A stretch of 64,000 nt of DNA from positions 1-64,000 of the forward strand of contig JBMHDV010000023.1 of the NCBI GenBank assembly GCA_049889215.1. Reading direction: 5' to 3'. Numbering within the stretch: the stretch's first letter is position 1; every line of letters starts with the position of its first letter. The notes under the pieces are model-generated. The model saw only the letters and a program-made list of their open reading frames with translations, had not been told where the DNA came from and made no database searches. A program made the position numbers and the translations under genes. The DNA is from UBA817 sp049889215. Its GTDB lineage: Bacteria; Margulisbacteria; Marinamargulisbacteria; UBA817. Shown piece after piece: positions 23,141 through 32,612 of this stretch.

Positions 23141-24148
23141 ATGAAGAAGCGGTTAATAGCAGCCATTGGGTTTTTATTTCTAACATTTTTTGTTGCCACC
23201 ATTGGCTACAAGGTACTCATTGGTCCAGAAGCCACTTATTTTGATTGCTTTTATATGACCATCATCACCCTATCCACTGTGGGGTATGGAGAAACCATTG
23301 ATCTAACAGGAAATACACCTGCAAGGGTCTTTACCATTGTCCTCATCTTGGTCGGGATGAGTAACTTAATCTTTGTATTAACTGCCATCACATCTTCAAT
23401 TATTGATGGGCAACTCAATCGCTATTTAAGGAGGCGTCGTATGAAAAAAACCATAGGAAATTTGGACGAGCATTTAATTGTTTGTGGCGCCGGAAATACC
23501 GGTCATCACATCATTCAAGAACTCTACAACACCAAAAAAGATTTTGTTGTTATTGAGGAAAATGAAGAAGTATTTGAGGACTTACAAAACAAGTTTTTAG
23601 ACATTATCTGCATTCACGGCGATGCAACAAAAGATGAAACATTGGAAATGGCCGGTGTTGATAAAGCCAAAGCCATTGCAGCTGTACTTCCATACGATAA
23701 AGATAACTTATTCCTAACGATTACCGCCAAACAACTGAATCCAAAAATTCGCATCATTTCAAAAATTATGAACTTAGAAAATAAACGAAAACTTATTCGT
23801 GCTGGAGCAAGCTCCATTGTTCCTCCGCAATTTATCGGAGCATTACGCTTGGTAAGTGAAATGGTTCGGCCAAAAGTCGTCGGTTTTTTAGATAACATGT
23901 TAAGAGACAAAAAAAATCTTCGAATCGAAGAAATTAAAGTTCCAAAAAATTCCTGGACCATTGGCAAATCATTGGCCGACCTTGATTTAAGAACCAAAGT
24001 TGGTCTGCAAATCATTGCCTTCCAAGATCCAATTTCGCAAGGTTACAACTACGCACCTCAAAGCACTGACATTGTTCAAGAAAACATGACCCTTATTACT
24101 ATGGGTGAACCTGAACAAATCATAAAACTGGAAACATTCATAAAATAA
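23141..24148 (+). CDS. Potassium channel with TrkA-N (RCK) domain
   Basis: About 335 aa from the ATG at 23141 (a TTG at 23045 would add an unlikely basic extension). Two membrane helices flank a pore loop with the selectivity filter TVGYGE. A cytosolic RCK/TrkA-N domain (HLIVCGAGNTGHHIIQEL, then VVIEENEE and IHGDATKDETLE) follows, and a TrkA-C domain ends the protein. The order and size match MthK/Kch-like ligand-gated K+ channels. The gene is divergent from gdhA with a short shared intergenic region. Confidence 0.9.
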   Translation: MKKRLIAAIGFLFLTFFVATIGYKVLIGPEATYFDCFYMTIITLSTVGYGETIDLTGNTPARVFTIVLILVGMSNLIFVLTAITSSIIDGQLNRYLRRRRMKKTIGNLDEHLIVCGAGNTGHHIIQELYNTKKDFVVIEENEEVFEDLQNKFLDIICIHGDATKDETLEMAGVDKAKAIAAVLPYDKDNLFLTITAKQLNPKIRIISKIMNLENKRKLIRAGASSIVPPQFIGALRLVSEMVRPKVVGFLDNMLRDKKNLRIEEIKVPKNSWTIGKSLADLDLRTKVGLQIIAFQDPISQGYNYAPQSTDIVQENMTLITMGEPEQIIKLETFIK

Positions 24149-24216
24149 TTGACTTACGGCCGCCATGCCTTGTTATTTAAAGACTTGTTAAAATCTGATT
24201 AATCATTAAACTAATA

Positions 24217-25374
24217 ATGGTGTCCAACAAAAAAAGTTATATTATTCTTTTTATTATTGTAGCAACTGAGCTTATTGGGTTTGGCCTTATCATCCCTATT
24301 CTGCCCCAAATCAGTCAGAACTATACTTCATCTGGCCCACTACTAGGTTTATTATTAGCCAGTTATTCCATTGCCCAATTTTTTGCAGCCCCCTTTTTAG
24401 GACAATTATCGGATAAGTATGGCCGTAAAACTATTTTGGTTCTCAGTAAATGCGGGACTGTCATCTCTTACATTGTTCTCGCGCTTGCTAATTCATACAC
24501 ATTAATTTTAATTTCTCGACTACTGGACGGCTTTACCGGGGGTAACATTGCTGTGGCACGCGCCTACTTAGCCGATATTACAGCTGAAGAGCATCGCTCG
24601 AAAGCCATGGCCATTATTGGGGTTGCCTTTGGCACAGGCTTTATTTTTGGTCCAGCCATTGGTGGATTTTGCTATGCCTATGCCCCAGGGTTTGGCTTAG
24701 CTGGAATGATCGGTGCTGGCTTATCGTTTGCCTCACTAATCATCACCCTCGTCGGATTGCCAGCCAATAAAATCATCACCCCTACAAAAGAAAAGACGCG
24801 CTTAAGTGCTATTAAAAACTTACCAAAGGAACATCAAATCTTATTGGGATTATCATTCATTGGGATGGTGGTATTCGCAAGCTTTGAAACCAGTTTTTCG
24901 GTTTTTACAGAAGCCAAGTTCAATTTAAATGCGCATCAAAATAGTCAGCTTTTTTTACTCATCGGAATCATAGCTTTTTTTGTTCAAGGGAGCTTTACCC
25001 GGTTTAGTATTCAACCCATCCATAAAGCCATCTCTATTGCATTTTTTAGCATCGGAGTGGCATTGATTGCAGCAAGCTCATTCACAACCATGGCATTGGC
25101 ACTAGCTCCTTTAGTGTTACTTATATTTGGTATCGCAATTTTAAATACCCATATACCTGCAGAATTATCAAAAGAAACTCAACATAAAGGGCTGATATTG
25201 GGAATTTACGAAAGTATTAATAGCATTGCTCGAATTGTTGGCCCACTGTTAATTTTTACAACCTTGTATTCCAACATATTATGGAGTTATGCCATCTTAG
25301 GGGGTGGGATTATTGCAATCGGGGTACTGGCACGCATATTTCCCCATCAATCAAAGACACGAGCATCACTTTAA
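24217..25374 (+). CDS. MFS transporter, TetA-like
   Basis: A 385-aa protein with 12 predicted membrane helices. It has the MFS motif A in loop 2-3 (GQLSDKYGRKTILVLS) and the antiporter-type motif in helix 5 (GVAFGTGFIFGPAIGG), as in the DHA1 drug:H+ antiporters including class TetA proteins. It probably exports a drug or metabolite; the substrate cannot be deduced. No adjacent repressor gene is present. Located between the K+ channel and gcvP genes, all on the plus strand. Confidence 0.85.
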   Translation: MVSNKKSYIILFIIVATELIGFGLIIPILPQISQNYTSSGPLLGLLLASYSIAQFFAAPFLGQLSDKYGRKTILVLSKCGTVISYIVLALANSYTLILISRLLDGFTGGNIAVARAYLADITAEEHRSKAMAIIGVAFGTGFIFGPAIGGFCYAYAPGFGLAGMIGAGLSFASLIITLVGLPANKIITPTKEKTRLSAIKNLPKEHQILLGLSFIGMVVFASFETSFSVFTEAKFNLNAHQNSQLFLLIGIIAFFVQGSFTRFSIQPIHKAISIAFFSIGVALIAASSFTTMALALAPLVLLIFGIAILNTHIPAELSKETQHKGLILGIYESINSIARIVGPLLIFTTLYSNILWSYAILGGGIIAIGVLARIFPHQSKTRASL

Positions 25375-25390
25375 TAAATGCATCTGCGGT

Positions 25391-25399
25391 GATACACTT
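25391..25399 (+). promoter_or_regulatory. Extended -10 before gcvP
   Basis: TGATACACT (TG-N-TACACT) ends 6 nt before the gcvP ATG at 25405, as expected for a leaderless transcript. No Shine-Dalgarno is present. Confidence 0.4.
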
Positions 25400-25404
25400 C
25401 AGTC

Positions 25405-28215
25405 ATGAAAACATTTACAGACCGCCACATTGGAATCACACCTGAATCTGAAGCAATTATGCTTTCCGAACTTGGATATAAATCATTGGATGATTTATGC
25501 AATCATGCACTTGCTAAAAACATTGAGTATCACTTACCCAAATCAAATGGCATGACCGAGGCTGAATTTGAGTCTCACATCAATGCACTTGGCGAACAAA
25601 ACACACCAACATTATCACTAATTGGGCAAGGATTTTATCCAAACTATTGCCCAGCCGTTATTCGACGAAACATTCTCGAAAACCCAAGTTGGTACACCCA
25701 ATACACCCCCTACCAAGCCGAAATTTCTCAAGGTCGTTTGGAGGCATTATTTAACTTCCAAACCGTCATCACTGAATTAACGGGCCTGCCAATTGCGAAT
25801 GCATCACTGTTGGACGAAGGAAACGCCTGCTCAGAGGCAATTTTTATGGCATACCGTCACCACCGTGAAAAACGATCCGTGGTTTTGGTTTGCAGTAGTA
25901 TTGATGCGCATAATGTCGCTGTCATAAAAAGTCGATTTAAATATTTAAATATTACCATCCAACATGGCGACATTAGCGTAGCGGACATAAACGAAAATGT
26001 CTGTGCACTAATCACTAAACAATTCAAACAAGATGGGAGTCTAAATGTTCAAGCGGCTGATTTGTTCACTGCAGCTTCCAAACATAATGTCATTGGAATA
26101 TTAAATAGTGATCTTTTAGCACTCACCTTGTTTCAGTCTGCCGGTGAATTGGGGGCCAACATATGTGTTGGTTCGGGCCAACGGTTGGGAATCCCAATGG
26201 GTTATGGTGGTCCAGCTGCAGCATTTATTGCGTGCAATGAGGAATTTACACGATTGGTGCCAGGACGAATCATTGGTCTATCTAAAGATAAGCACGGCAA
26301 CCCGGCATATCGCATGGCGCTTCAAACCCGCGAGCAACACATTCGACGTGAAAAAGCCACATCAAACATTTGTACTGCACAATCATTACTTGCCATTATG
26401 AACTCATTCTTTGCGATTTATCATGGTCCAAGCGGGTTAACTGCAATAGCGCAACATATTCGTGAATGCACAAATCGATTAAGCGCCGCGTTTACAGCCA
26501 ATGGGTTTACTGTCGTAACCACTACCCCATTCGACACCATTCAAATTCAAACCACATCAGCTGAAAAATTCACATCAATTGCACAAAACGATACCATTGA
26601 ATGGTATTCAAACGATTCAAGCATCAACATCAGCTTAAACCAAACCACAACCGAAGAAGACCTTGCTCGAATTTGTGCAGTATTTGGTTTTGAACTAGAC
26701 TCAACCAATGCAGATCAGACACCAATTCCAGCCGAACTGCAACGTCAAAGCACATTTTTATCACAAGCCGTATTTCACGACCACTATTCTGAAACAAAAT
26801 GCCTACGTTACATTAAATCTTTAGAACAAAAAGATTTATCCTTGGCAAACTCCATGATTCCATTGGGATCCTGCACCATGAAGCTGAATGCCACCATTGA
26901 ACTATTAAGCTTATCCAATCCAAACTTTGCCAATATTCATCCAAAATCTGATGCATCCTTTACCAAAGGCTATGCAACAATTTTAGCTGACTTGGAGCAA
27001 TCTCTTGCCCTATACACAGGGTTTGATGCAACATGCTTGCAACCCAACTCTGGCGCGCAAGGTGAGTTTGCAGGTTTAATGTGCATTCGTGATTATTTTG
27101 AAAGCACTGGCGAGCATCAACGTAACATAGCCTTCATCCCGACATCAGCGCATGGAACAAACCCTGCTAGCGCATCGCTATGTGGGTTAACCATCGTACC
27201 AATCAAGTGTTTAGATAACGGCGAAATATGCATGGATGATTTAACTGCAAAATGCGAAAAGCATAAATCAAACCTTGCCGTATTAATGATTACCTATCCA
27301 TCAACGTTTGGGGTATTTGACGACGACATCAAACACATTTGCCAACTCATACACGATGCTGGTGGGCAAGTCTATATGGATGGCGCCAATATGAATGCAC
27401 AAGTTGGACTCACATCCCCCGCAACCATCGGGGCAGACGTTTGCCACTTAAACCTTCATAAAACATTTTGCATCCCACATGGTGGCGGTGGTCCAGGCGT
27501 AGGTCCGATATGTGTTCGATCGCATCTAGCTCCGTTTTTACCATCAAAAAACCCAAATATGGCCATTGCCAATACTACATATGGATCAGCGAGTATTTGC
27601 CTTATTTCTTACGCTTACATTAAGTTAATGGGCAATTTAGAACTTAAACGCGCATCTCAAGTCGCAATACTAAACGCAAACTACATTGCTAAACGTTTAA
27701 ATGATCATTACACCGTACTTTACACAAATAAAAACAATTGTGTCGCACATGAGTTAATCATTGACTGTAAAGCGTTTAAGAAGACAGCCAAGGTAACCGT
27801 AGAAGATATTGCAAAACGATTAATGGATTACGGCTTTCATGCCCCAACCATGTCTTGGCCGGTACCAGATTCATTGATGATAGAACCGACAGAAAGCGAA
27901 GGAAAAGATGAGATCGATATCTTTTGTGACGCATTAATTGCAATTAAAACAGAAATTGACGCCATTGCAGATGGAACACTTCCTGTAGAGGAAAGCCCGT
28001 TACGAAACGCGCCTCATTCCCAAGCTGATATTGAACAACCATGGCAGTACAATTATTCGCAAAAAGACGCTTTTTTTCCAAACAAATTAAATCGAAACAA
28101 ATTTTGGCCAACTGTGAATCGAATCGATAATGCCTTTGGTGATCGAAATTTAATTTGTTCTTGCCAAATCGTCATGGATGATACTACTGTTAAAACTAAT
28201 GAAGTTAATGCTTAA
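25405..28215 (+). CDS. gcvP: Glycine dehydrogenase (decarboxylating), P-protein, single chain
   Basis: A 936-aa full-length P-protein that decarboxylates glycine and passes aminomethyl to the lipoyl H-protein. It begins with the family signature DRHIGITPESEAIMLSELG. It carries the N-half PLP-fold relic (YTPYQAEISQGRLEALFNFQ), LDEGNACSEAI, and in the C-half the PLP lysine region HLNLHKTFCIPHGGGGPGVGP and TNPASASLCG-like HGTNPASASL. The single-chain form is usual in proteobacteria. The partners gcvT and gcvH are not in this window. Its 3' end overlaps the zinc-ribbon gene. Confidence 0.97.
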   Translation: MKTFTDRHIGITPESEAIMLSELGYKSLDDLCNHALAKNIEYHLPKSNGMTEAEFESHINALGEQNTPTLSLIGQGFYPNYCPAVIRRNILENPSWYTQYTPYQAEISQGRLEALFNFQTVITELTGLPIANASLLDEGNACSEAIFMAYRHHREKRSVVLVCSSIDAHNVAVIKSRFKYLNITIQHGDISVADINENVCALITKQFKQDGSLNVQAADLFTAASKHNVIGILNSDLLALTLFQSAGELGANICVGSGQRLGIPMGYGGPAAAFIACNEEFTRLVPGRIIGLSKDKHGNPAYRMALQTREQHIRREKATSNICTAQSLLAIMNSFFAIYHGPSGLTAIAQHIRECTNRLSAAFTANGFTVVTTTPFDTIQIQTTSAEKFTSIAQNDTIEWYSNDSSINISLNQTTTEEDLARICAVFGFELDSTNADQTPIPAELQRQSTFLSQAVFHDHYSETKCLRYIKSLEQKDLSLANSMIPLGSCTMKLNATIELLSLSNPNFANIHPKSDASFTKGYATILADLEQSLALYTGFDATCLQPNSGAQGEFAGLMCIRDYFESTGEHQRNIAFIPTSAHGTNPASASLCGLTIVPIKCLDNGEICMDDLTAKCEKHKSNLAVLMITYPSTFGVFDDDIKHICQLIHDAGGQVYMDGANMNAQVGLTSPATIGADVCHLNLHKTFCIPHGGGGPGVGPICVRSHLAPFLPSKNPNMAIANTTYGSASICLISYAYIKLMGNLELKRASQVAILNANYIAKRLNDHYTVLYTNKNNCVAHELIIDCKAFKKTAKVTVEDIAKRLMDYGFHAPTMSWPVPDSLMIEPTESEGKDEIDIFCDALIAIKTEIDAIADGTLPVEESPLRNAPHSQADIEQPWQYNYSQKDAFFPNKLNRNKFWPTVNRIDNAFGDRNLICSCQIVMDDTTVKTNEVNA

Positions 28216-28468
28216 AGAAGATAACGAAACTGAAATTGAAAATAGTGAAGACGCACTTTCCAATGATGAAATTGCCTGCAAGTTTTGCAAAGCTCCGATC
28301 AATTTAACAGAAATGCGCCAGCTCCCTAAAAAATTAATAATCGAAAAACATGGGCTTTGTTGGACAGGACTTGAAAAAGTATTTTTAATCATTCATAAAG
28401 TGCAATGCCAATCCTGCAAAAAAAAATACAGCCACAAATCATTCAAGTCTGAATTTATTTATAAATAG
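28199..28468 (+). CDS. Small zinc-ribbon-like protein, about 89 aa
   Basis: Starts at an ATG inside the gcvP 3' end (28199; 28208 is an alternative) and continues to a TAG at 28466. It has an acidic N-terminus (ETEIENSEDALSNDE), then a first CxxC (CKFCKAPINL) and a second CxxC (CQSCKKKYSHKSF) about 55 residues on, consistent with one zinc site. The family is unknown. Overlap with gcvP implies co-transcription but not necessarily related function. Confidence 0.5.
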   Translation: MKLMLKEDNETEIENSEDALSNDEIACKFCKAPINLTEMRQLPKKLIIEKHGLCWTGLEKVFLIIHKVQCQSCKKKYSHKSFKSEFIYK

Positions 28469-28513
28469 CATTTTTATTGATTTTAGACTAAGAATTTGTT
28501 AAATTTTTAATTA

Positions 28514-29836
28514 ATGTCCCCCCCAAAAATTTTAATCATTGATGATGATGAAACCATATATTTTTCTTTTAAGACGTTTTTAAATGCAGACATTTATCAC
28601 CTTGATTATTCGAGAAATGGTAAAGAAGGTTTAGAACACTTAACCAACAGCAAACCAGATGTCATTATTGCCGATTACAAAATGCCAGAAATGACGGGGC
28701 TTGAATTTTTAAAAGCAGCCAAAATTATTGCGCCTAACGTACCTATAATTATGATTAGTGCACATAGTGAAAGTAACCTTCAAAAAACATTTAAACAAGA
28801 AGGGGCCTTTGCTTTTCAGGAAAAGCCTTTTGACATTGAAGAGATGTTATCGACAATCACCCTGGCGATTAAAAAAGAAAACCAAAGCTCTACATCAACA
28901 ACAGAATCCACCTTTATTGGATCATCTCATCAAATCAACGACTTATTTACAAAGCTCGATAAAATTAAAACCACTGACATCACCATTTTATTACAAGGAG
29001 AAAGTGGAACGGGTAAAGACCTTATCGCAACCAAAATTCATGAATCTAGCAATGTAAAAAATGGTCCGTTTATTAGTTTGAATTGTGCAGCCATTCCAGA
29101 AAATTTAATTGAATCCGAATTATTTGGGTATGAAAAGGGTGCATTTACAGGAGCAGAAGAAAAAAAACTAGGCAAATTTGAATTAGCTGAGAATGGAACA
29201 TTATTTTTAGATGAAATCGGTGAGCTTCCACATACTGTACAAGCAAAACTTCTCCGTGTATTACAAAACAGAAATTTTGAACGAATTGGAGGCACACTAT
29301 CAATTTCATCAAATGCAAGAATTATCGCTGCTACAAACCAGAATCTGCACCAAATGATCAATGAGGGAAAATTTCGAGAAGATTTATATTATCGACTCTC
29401 TAACTTCCCATTAGAAATTCCACCACTTCGTGACCGATGTGACGATATTGTTGCCATTGCATCATATTTATTTGAAAGGTTTAGCAACGAGTTTAATAAA
29501 CCACTAAAGTCACTTTCTGAATGTGGGGAACATGCATTTAAATCTTATGCTTGGCCTGGAAATGTAAGAGAAATGCAAAATGTGATCTCTAGAATTGTTC
29601 TTTTAGAGTCAGCCTTAACCATAAATGAGAAAATCATTCACCAATATTTACCTAAGGATGAGATCATTTCCATCAACTCACCCGATGAATTAGGATTTAT
29701 TGCAAACTACACAGAAAAAGAACTACTAAAAATACATGCAAATGAAACATTTAAACTTTGCAACTTCAACAAATCTGAAACAGCAAAAAAGCTTGGTATT
29801 AACTATCGAACGCTTGTAAAACGGTTAAGCGACTAG
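28514..29836 (+). CDS. NtrC-family sigma-54-dependent response regulator
   Basis: A 440-aa protein. The receiver domain (residues 1-120) has the acidic pair in LIIDDDET, phospho-acceptor Asp in IIADYKMPEMTG and the conserved Lys in FAFQEKPFD. The AAA+ sigma-54 interaction domain has Walker A GESGTGKD, the GAFTGA loop and Walker B-like LFLDEIGE. A Fis-type helix-turn-helix closes the protein (KSETAKKLGINYRTLVKRL). It activates RpoN promoters after phosphorylation. No histidine kinase gene is adjacent, so it is an orphan here. Its last 4 nt overlap the convergent lipoprotein gene. Confidence 0.93.
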   Translation: MSPPKILIIDDDETIYFSFKTFLNADIYHLDYSRNGKEGLEHLTNSKPDVIIADYKMPEMTGLEFLKAAKIIAPNVPIIMISAHSESNLQKTFKQEGAFAFQEKPFDIEEMLSTITLAIKKENQSSTSTTESTFIGSSHQINDLFTKLDKIKTTDITILLQGESGTGKDLIATKIHESSNVKNGPFISLNCAAIPENLIESELFGYEKGAFTGAEEKKLGKFELAENGTLFLDEIGELPHTVQAKLLRVLQNRNFERIGGTLSISSNARIIAATNQNLHQMINEGKFREDLYYRLSNFPLEIPPLRDRCDDIVAIASYLFERFSNEFNKPLKSLSECGEHAFKSYAWPGNVREMQNVISRIVLLESALTINEKIIHQYLPKDEIISINSPDELGFIANYTEKELLKIHANETFKLCNFNKSETAKKLGINYRTLVKRLSD

Positions 29837-31128
29837 AATACCAACGGATATTCTTTAAAACGATGAGCACCACCAAAAACAATACCATCATAGTGCCTCG
29901 AATTTAGTGCTTCAATAACACTATTCAATATAGTTACCCATTCGTTTCGCCAATAATAAATATAAAATTCATTGGTTTTTAGGGGCATGTTTCCAGGAAT
30001 CCAATTCGGACGCTCATCATTCCAAGCAGTCTGCCAATAATAGTCATTTGTTTTTAATGCCATGGAAATATCAATATAGGCATAGACCAATCGCTTAGAG
30101 TTCGCATTCCCATGTTTTGATTTAAGGCGCGCTACATCGGCAGCTGAATGCATTGTTGACCAACTCGCAGATGTAAATGGGCTCATTACAATTAAATCAT
30201 AGTTGGTTGCCTCTAAACTTGAAATAACACCTGAAACAGGTGTATCAATCAACACAAAGTTATTTAAATCTGTTGAGTCAATATTTGTTATGCTTGTATT
30301 GGCATCTTCCAAACGAATATCATGCATTTGTGAAAAATCAGATGGGTTTGTATCCAATCTCGTTAAACCAACAATTCCAAGTTCATCATACTTCGTAATT
30401 GAGTTCGCTGCATTACCACTACCTTTAGTGCAATAATCAACTGCAAATACGCGTTTTGCTTCTTTAAGTTTTCCGATAAGTGTCTCATTTAATGTTTTTA
30501 CAGCCGCATCCTGAGGGGCATCTTGGGGCAATTTAAAATTTAAGGAATCAACAATAACCCCATCCATATTACGAACTAAATCAGAATCAATAATCGTCCA
30601 TTCATTTGAAAAATCAAAAAATAACTCTAGCAGCTGAGATGAAAAAAGAACATCAGAATTTGAATTCATCTCTTTGGTTTTTGTCATTAATGATAACAAT
30701 AATTGCTGCATCCCCTCTTTATAAGTTAATGTTCTGATCGTATAGTCCTTAAAACGAGTGGGTGGTGTATTTAAAGCATCTTCTCTATAAAATACCGAAT
30801 AATAATAGGTTGTATTTTGCGTTAATGTAGGCTCATCATTCGTAATCTTATAATCAAGAAATGAGGCATTCAACGTTGGTGTGAAAAATACTGTACTACC
30901 ATCATAATGCGTCAATGGAACCTCAACACTATCTCTTTGAACCTGAATCTGCTCAATTCGTTCAGGGTTGATCAAATTAAAAGAAAACTTAACTGTATCA
31001 ACAGAAACATCAATGGATTGAACAGCAAGTGGTACTGTTGCAGTATCATCAGATGACTCTTTTTCGATGTAATCATTGGCACAACCCATCATCAAAATTA
31101 AAATAAGTAAACAAAACTTTTTGGACAT
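29833..31128 (-). CDS. Lipoprotein with GH114/TM1410-like hydrolase domain
   Basis: I start it at the ATG at 31128, which gives a lipoprotein signal (MSKKFCLLILILMMGCAN, lipobox MGC). The longer frame to 31167 lacks a signal at its N-terminus. A beta-rich domain (about residues 25-130, possibly fibronectin-like) is followed by a TIM-barrel-like half with RVFAVDYCTKG, YDLIVMSPF, VYAYIDISMA, WIPGNMPL and HYDGIVFGGAHRF. The pattern YIDI...W...P, W...YYW, DGI resembles the endo-alpha-1,4-polygalactosaminidase/TM1410 family (GH114), enzymes acting on amino-sugar polymers. It may modify an exopolysaccharide or cell-surface glycan. It is convergent with and overlaps the response regulator gene. Confidence 0.6.
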   Translation of the reverse strand: MSKKFCLLILILMMGCANDYIEKESSDDTATVPLAVQSIDVSVDTVKFSFNLINPERIEQIQVQRDSVEVPLTHYDGSTVFFTPTLNASFLDYKITNDEPTLTQNTTYYYSVFYREDALNTPPTRFKDYTIRTLTYKEGMQQLLLSLMTKTKEMNSNSDVLFSSQLLELFFDFSNEWTIIDSDLVRNMDGVIVDSLNFKLPQDAPQDAAVKTLNETLIGKLKEAKRVFAVDYCTKGSGNAANSITKYDELGIVGLTRLDTNPSDFSQMHDIRLEDANTSITNIDSTDLNNFVLIDTPVSGVISSLEATNYDLIVMSPFTSASWSTMHSAADVARLKSKHGNANSKRLVYAYIDISMALKTNDYYWQTAWNDERPNWIPGNMPLKTNEFYIYYWRNEWVTILNSVIEALNSRHYDGIVFGGAHRFKEYPLVF

Positions 31129-31196
31129 TCCATTTACGTATTCCCACTTTTGGGTAATTTCTAACATGAAATTGTTACAAAAAACAAAAAAATGGG

Positions 31197-31202
31197 TATA
31201 TA
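31197..31202 (+). promoter_or_regulatory. -10 box (TATATA) for astC; upstream TTGTTA
   Basis: TATATA ends 7 nt before the ATG at 31210, with TTGTTAC-type -35 candidates at 31172-31180. An upstream in-frame ATG at 31192 would lie within the promoter, so 31210 is preferred. Confidence 0.5.
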
Positions 31203-31209
31203 CCTATTG

Positions 31210-32562
31210 ATGACACATAAATTTAATATTGATAACCTACTGAATGATCAACGGATCGTAAAAGCAAAGGAACTGATTAATGAAACCATACAAGAATATC
31301 AATCCATGTTTTTTAAAGCCAAACCACCAACAATTATTGACAATGAAAATGAATTAAAAAAAGCAGCAAAATTACGTGGTGGAAAATTATTCTTTCCTTA
31401 CATAAGTTCAGGATTAGGCAAAGGTTCAAAAGTATTATTAACTGACGGCAGCATAAAACTTGACTTTATTAACGGTATTGGCGCCCACTTTGGGCATAGT
31501 TTAGATGTATTAAGAAATGCAAGCATTGATGCCGCCATTGAAGATACCATCATGCAAGGAAATTTACAGCAAAATCAACGCTCATTTAAATTAATGAAGT
31601 TATTATTGCAACAATCAAAAATGGATCATTGCATCTTAACCTCATCCGGGGCAATGGCAAATGAAAATGGATTAAAATTACTGTTTCATCATTCACCAGG
31701 GAAAAATAGAATTTTAGCCTTTGAACAATGCTTTATGGGGCGTAGCATCACATTAGCTCAAATTACAGATAAAGCCATGTATCGCAAGGGGCTACCCAGC
31801 AATATTCATGTGGACTACATTCCATTTTATGATTCTTCATCACCCAAACAAAGTACTCAAAAGACGTTAAATGAAATTCATAAACTTTTAAAAAGATACC
31901 CAAATCAATATGCCGGGATTTGTATGGAGCTTATTCAAGGTGAGGGCGGATACAATATTGGCAGTGAAACATTTTTTAAATCAATCATCAATATCATGAA
32001 AAACGAACAAATACCGATTCTAATCGATGAAGTTCAAACTTTTGGACGAACGTCCGAACTCTTTTCTGCGCATCACTTTAATATAATTAACGATGTCGAC
32101 ATTATTACCATAGGAAAACTCTCACAAACATGTGCAACAATTTACAGGAAACAACTCAAACCAGAACCTGGAATTATTAGTCAAACATACACATCCTCAA
32201 CCAGTGCAATTGAATGCGGGTATCAGATTATCAATTACTTAATTACCAACCAGCATTTTGGTAAAAAGGGAAAGAACATTGTTTTAGGGAATTACTTTAA
32301 TACGATGTTAAAAAAGATTGCAAAAAAGAAACCAAGTAAAATATCTGGCCCATATGGGATTGGTGGAATGCTTGCATTTACACCTTATAAAGGAGACCCC
32401 ACAAAAGTTAGACAATTACTAATGAATTTATTTGATAACGGGTTAATGGGATTTACAACTGGCTCAATGCCACAACGTATTCGATTTTTGTTACCGCTAG
32501 GCGCAGTTACTAAACATGATATTGAAGAAGCTGTCCAAATCATCGAAAAATCGATCAAATAA
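31210..32562 (+). CDS. astC: Class III aminotransferase, probable succinylornithine transaminase (AstC role)
   Basis: About 450 aa, a PLP-dependent omega-aminotransferase. It has the substrate/PLP region LTSSGAMANENGLKLLFHH, MELIQGEGGYNIG, the PLP-ring Asp in PILIDEVQTFGRT, and the Schiff-base Lys in TIGKLSQ. The family includes acetylornithine, succinylornithine and lysine 6-aminotransferases. It is placed in the AST pathway because astA, astD and astB follow directly. The protein is longer and more divergent than E. coli AstC (406 aa), so lysine or another omega-amino substrate cannot be excluded. Start at 31210 as explained for its promoter. Confidence 0.75.
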   Translation: MTHKFNIDNLLNDQRIVKAKELINETIQEYQSMFFKAKPPTIIDNENELKKAAKLRGGKLFFPYISSGLGKGSKVLLTDGSIKLDFINGIGAHFGHSLDVLRNASIDAAIEDTIMQGNLQQNQRSFKLMKLLLQQSKMDHCILTSSGAMANENGLKLLFHHSPGKNRILAFEQCFMGRSITLAQITDKAMYRKGLPSNIHVDYIPFYDSSSPKQSTQKTLNEIHKLLKRYPNQYAGICMELIQGEGGYNIGSETFFKSIINIMKNEQIPILIDEVQTFGRTSELFSAHHFNIINDVDIITIGKLSQTCATIYRKQLKPEPGIISQTYTSSTSAIECGYQIINYLITNQHFGKKGKNIVLGNYFNTMLKKIAKKKPSKISGPYGIGGMLAFTPYKGDPTKVRQLLMNLFDNGLMGFTTGSMPQRIRFLLPLGAVTKHDIEEAVQIIEKSIK

Positions 32563-32599
32563 AAAGTCTATTTTCATCTAGAAAGCATCAAAATTGATC

Positions 32600-32605
32600 G
32601 ATAAT
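32600..32605 (+). promoter_or_regulatory. -10 box (GATAAT) for astA
   Basis: GATAAT ends 7 nt before the ATG at 32613. It supports that start over the ATG at 32604 and suggests that astA-astD-astB can be transcribed separately from astC. Confidence 0.45.
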
Positions 32606-32612
32606 GGTATCG

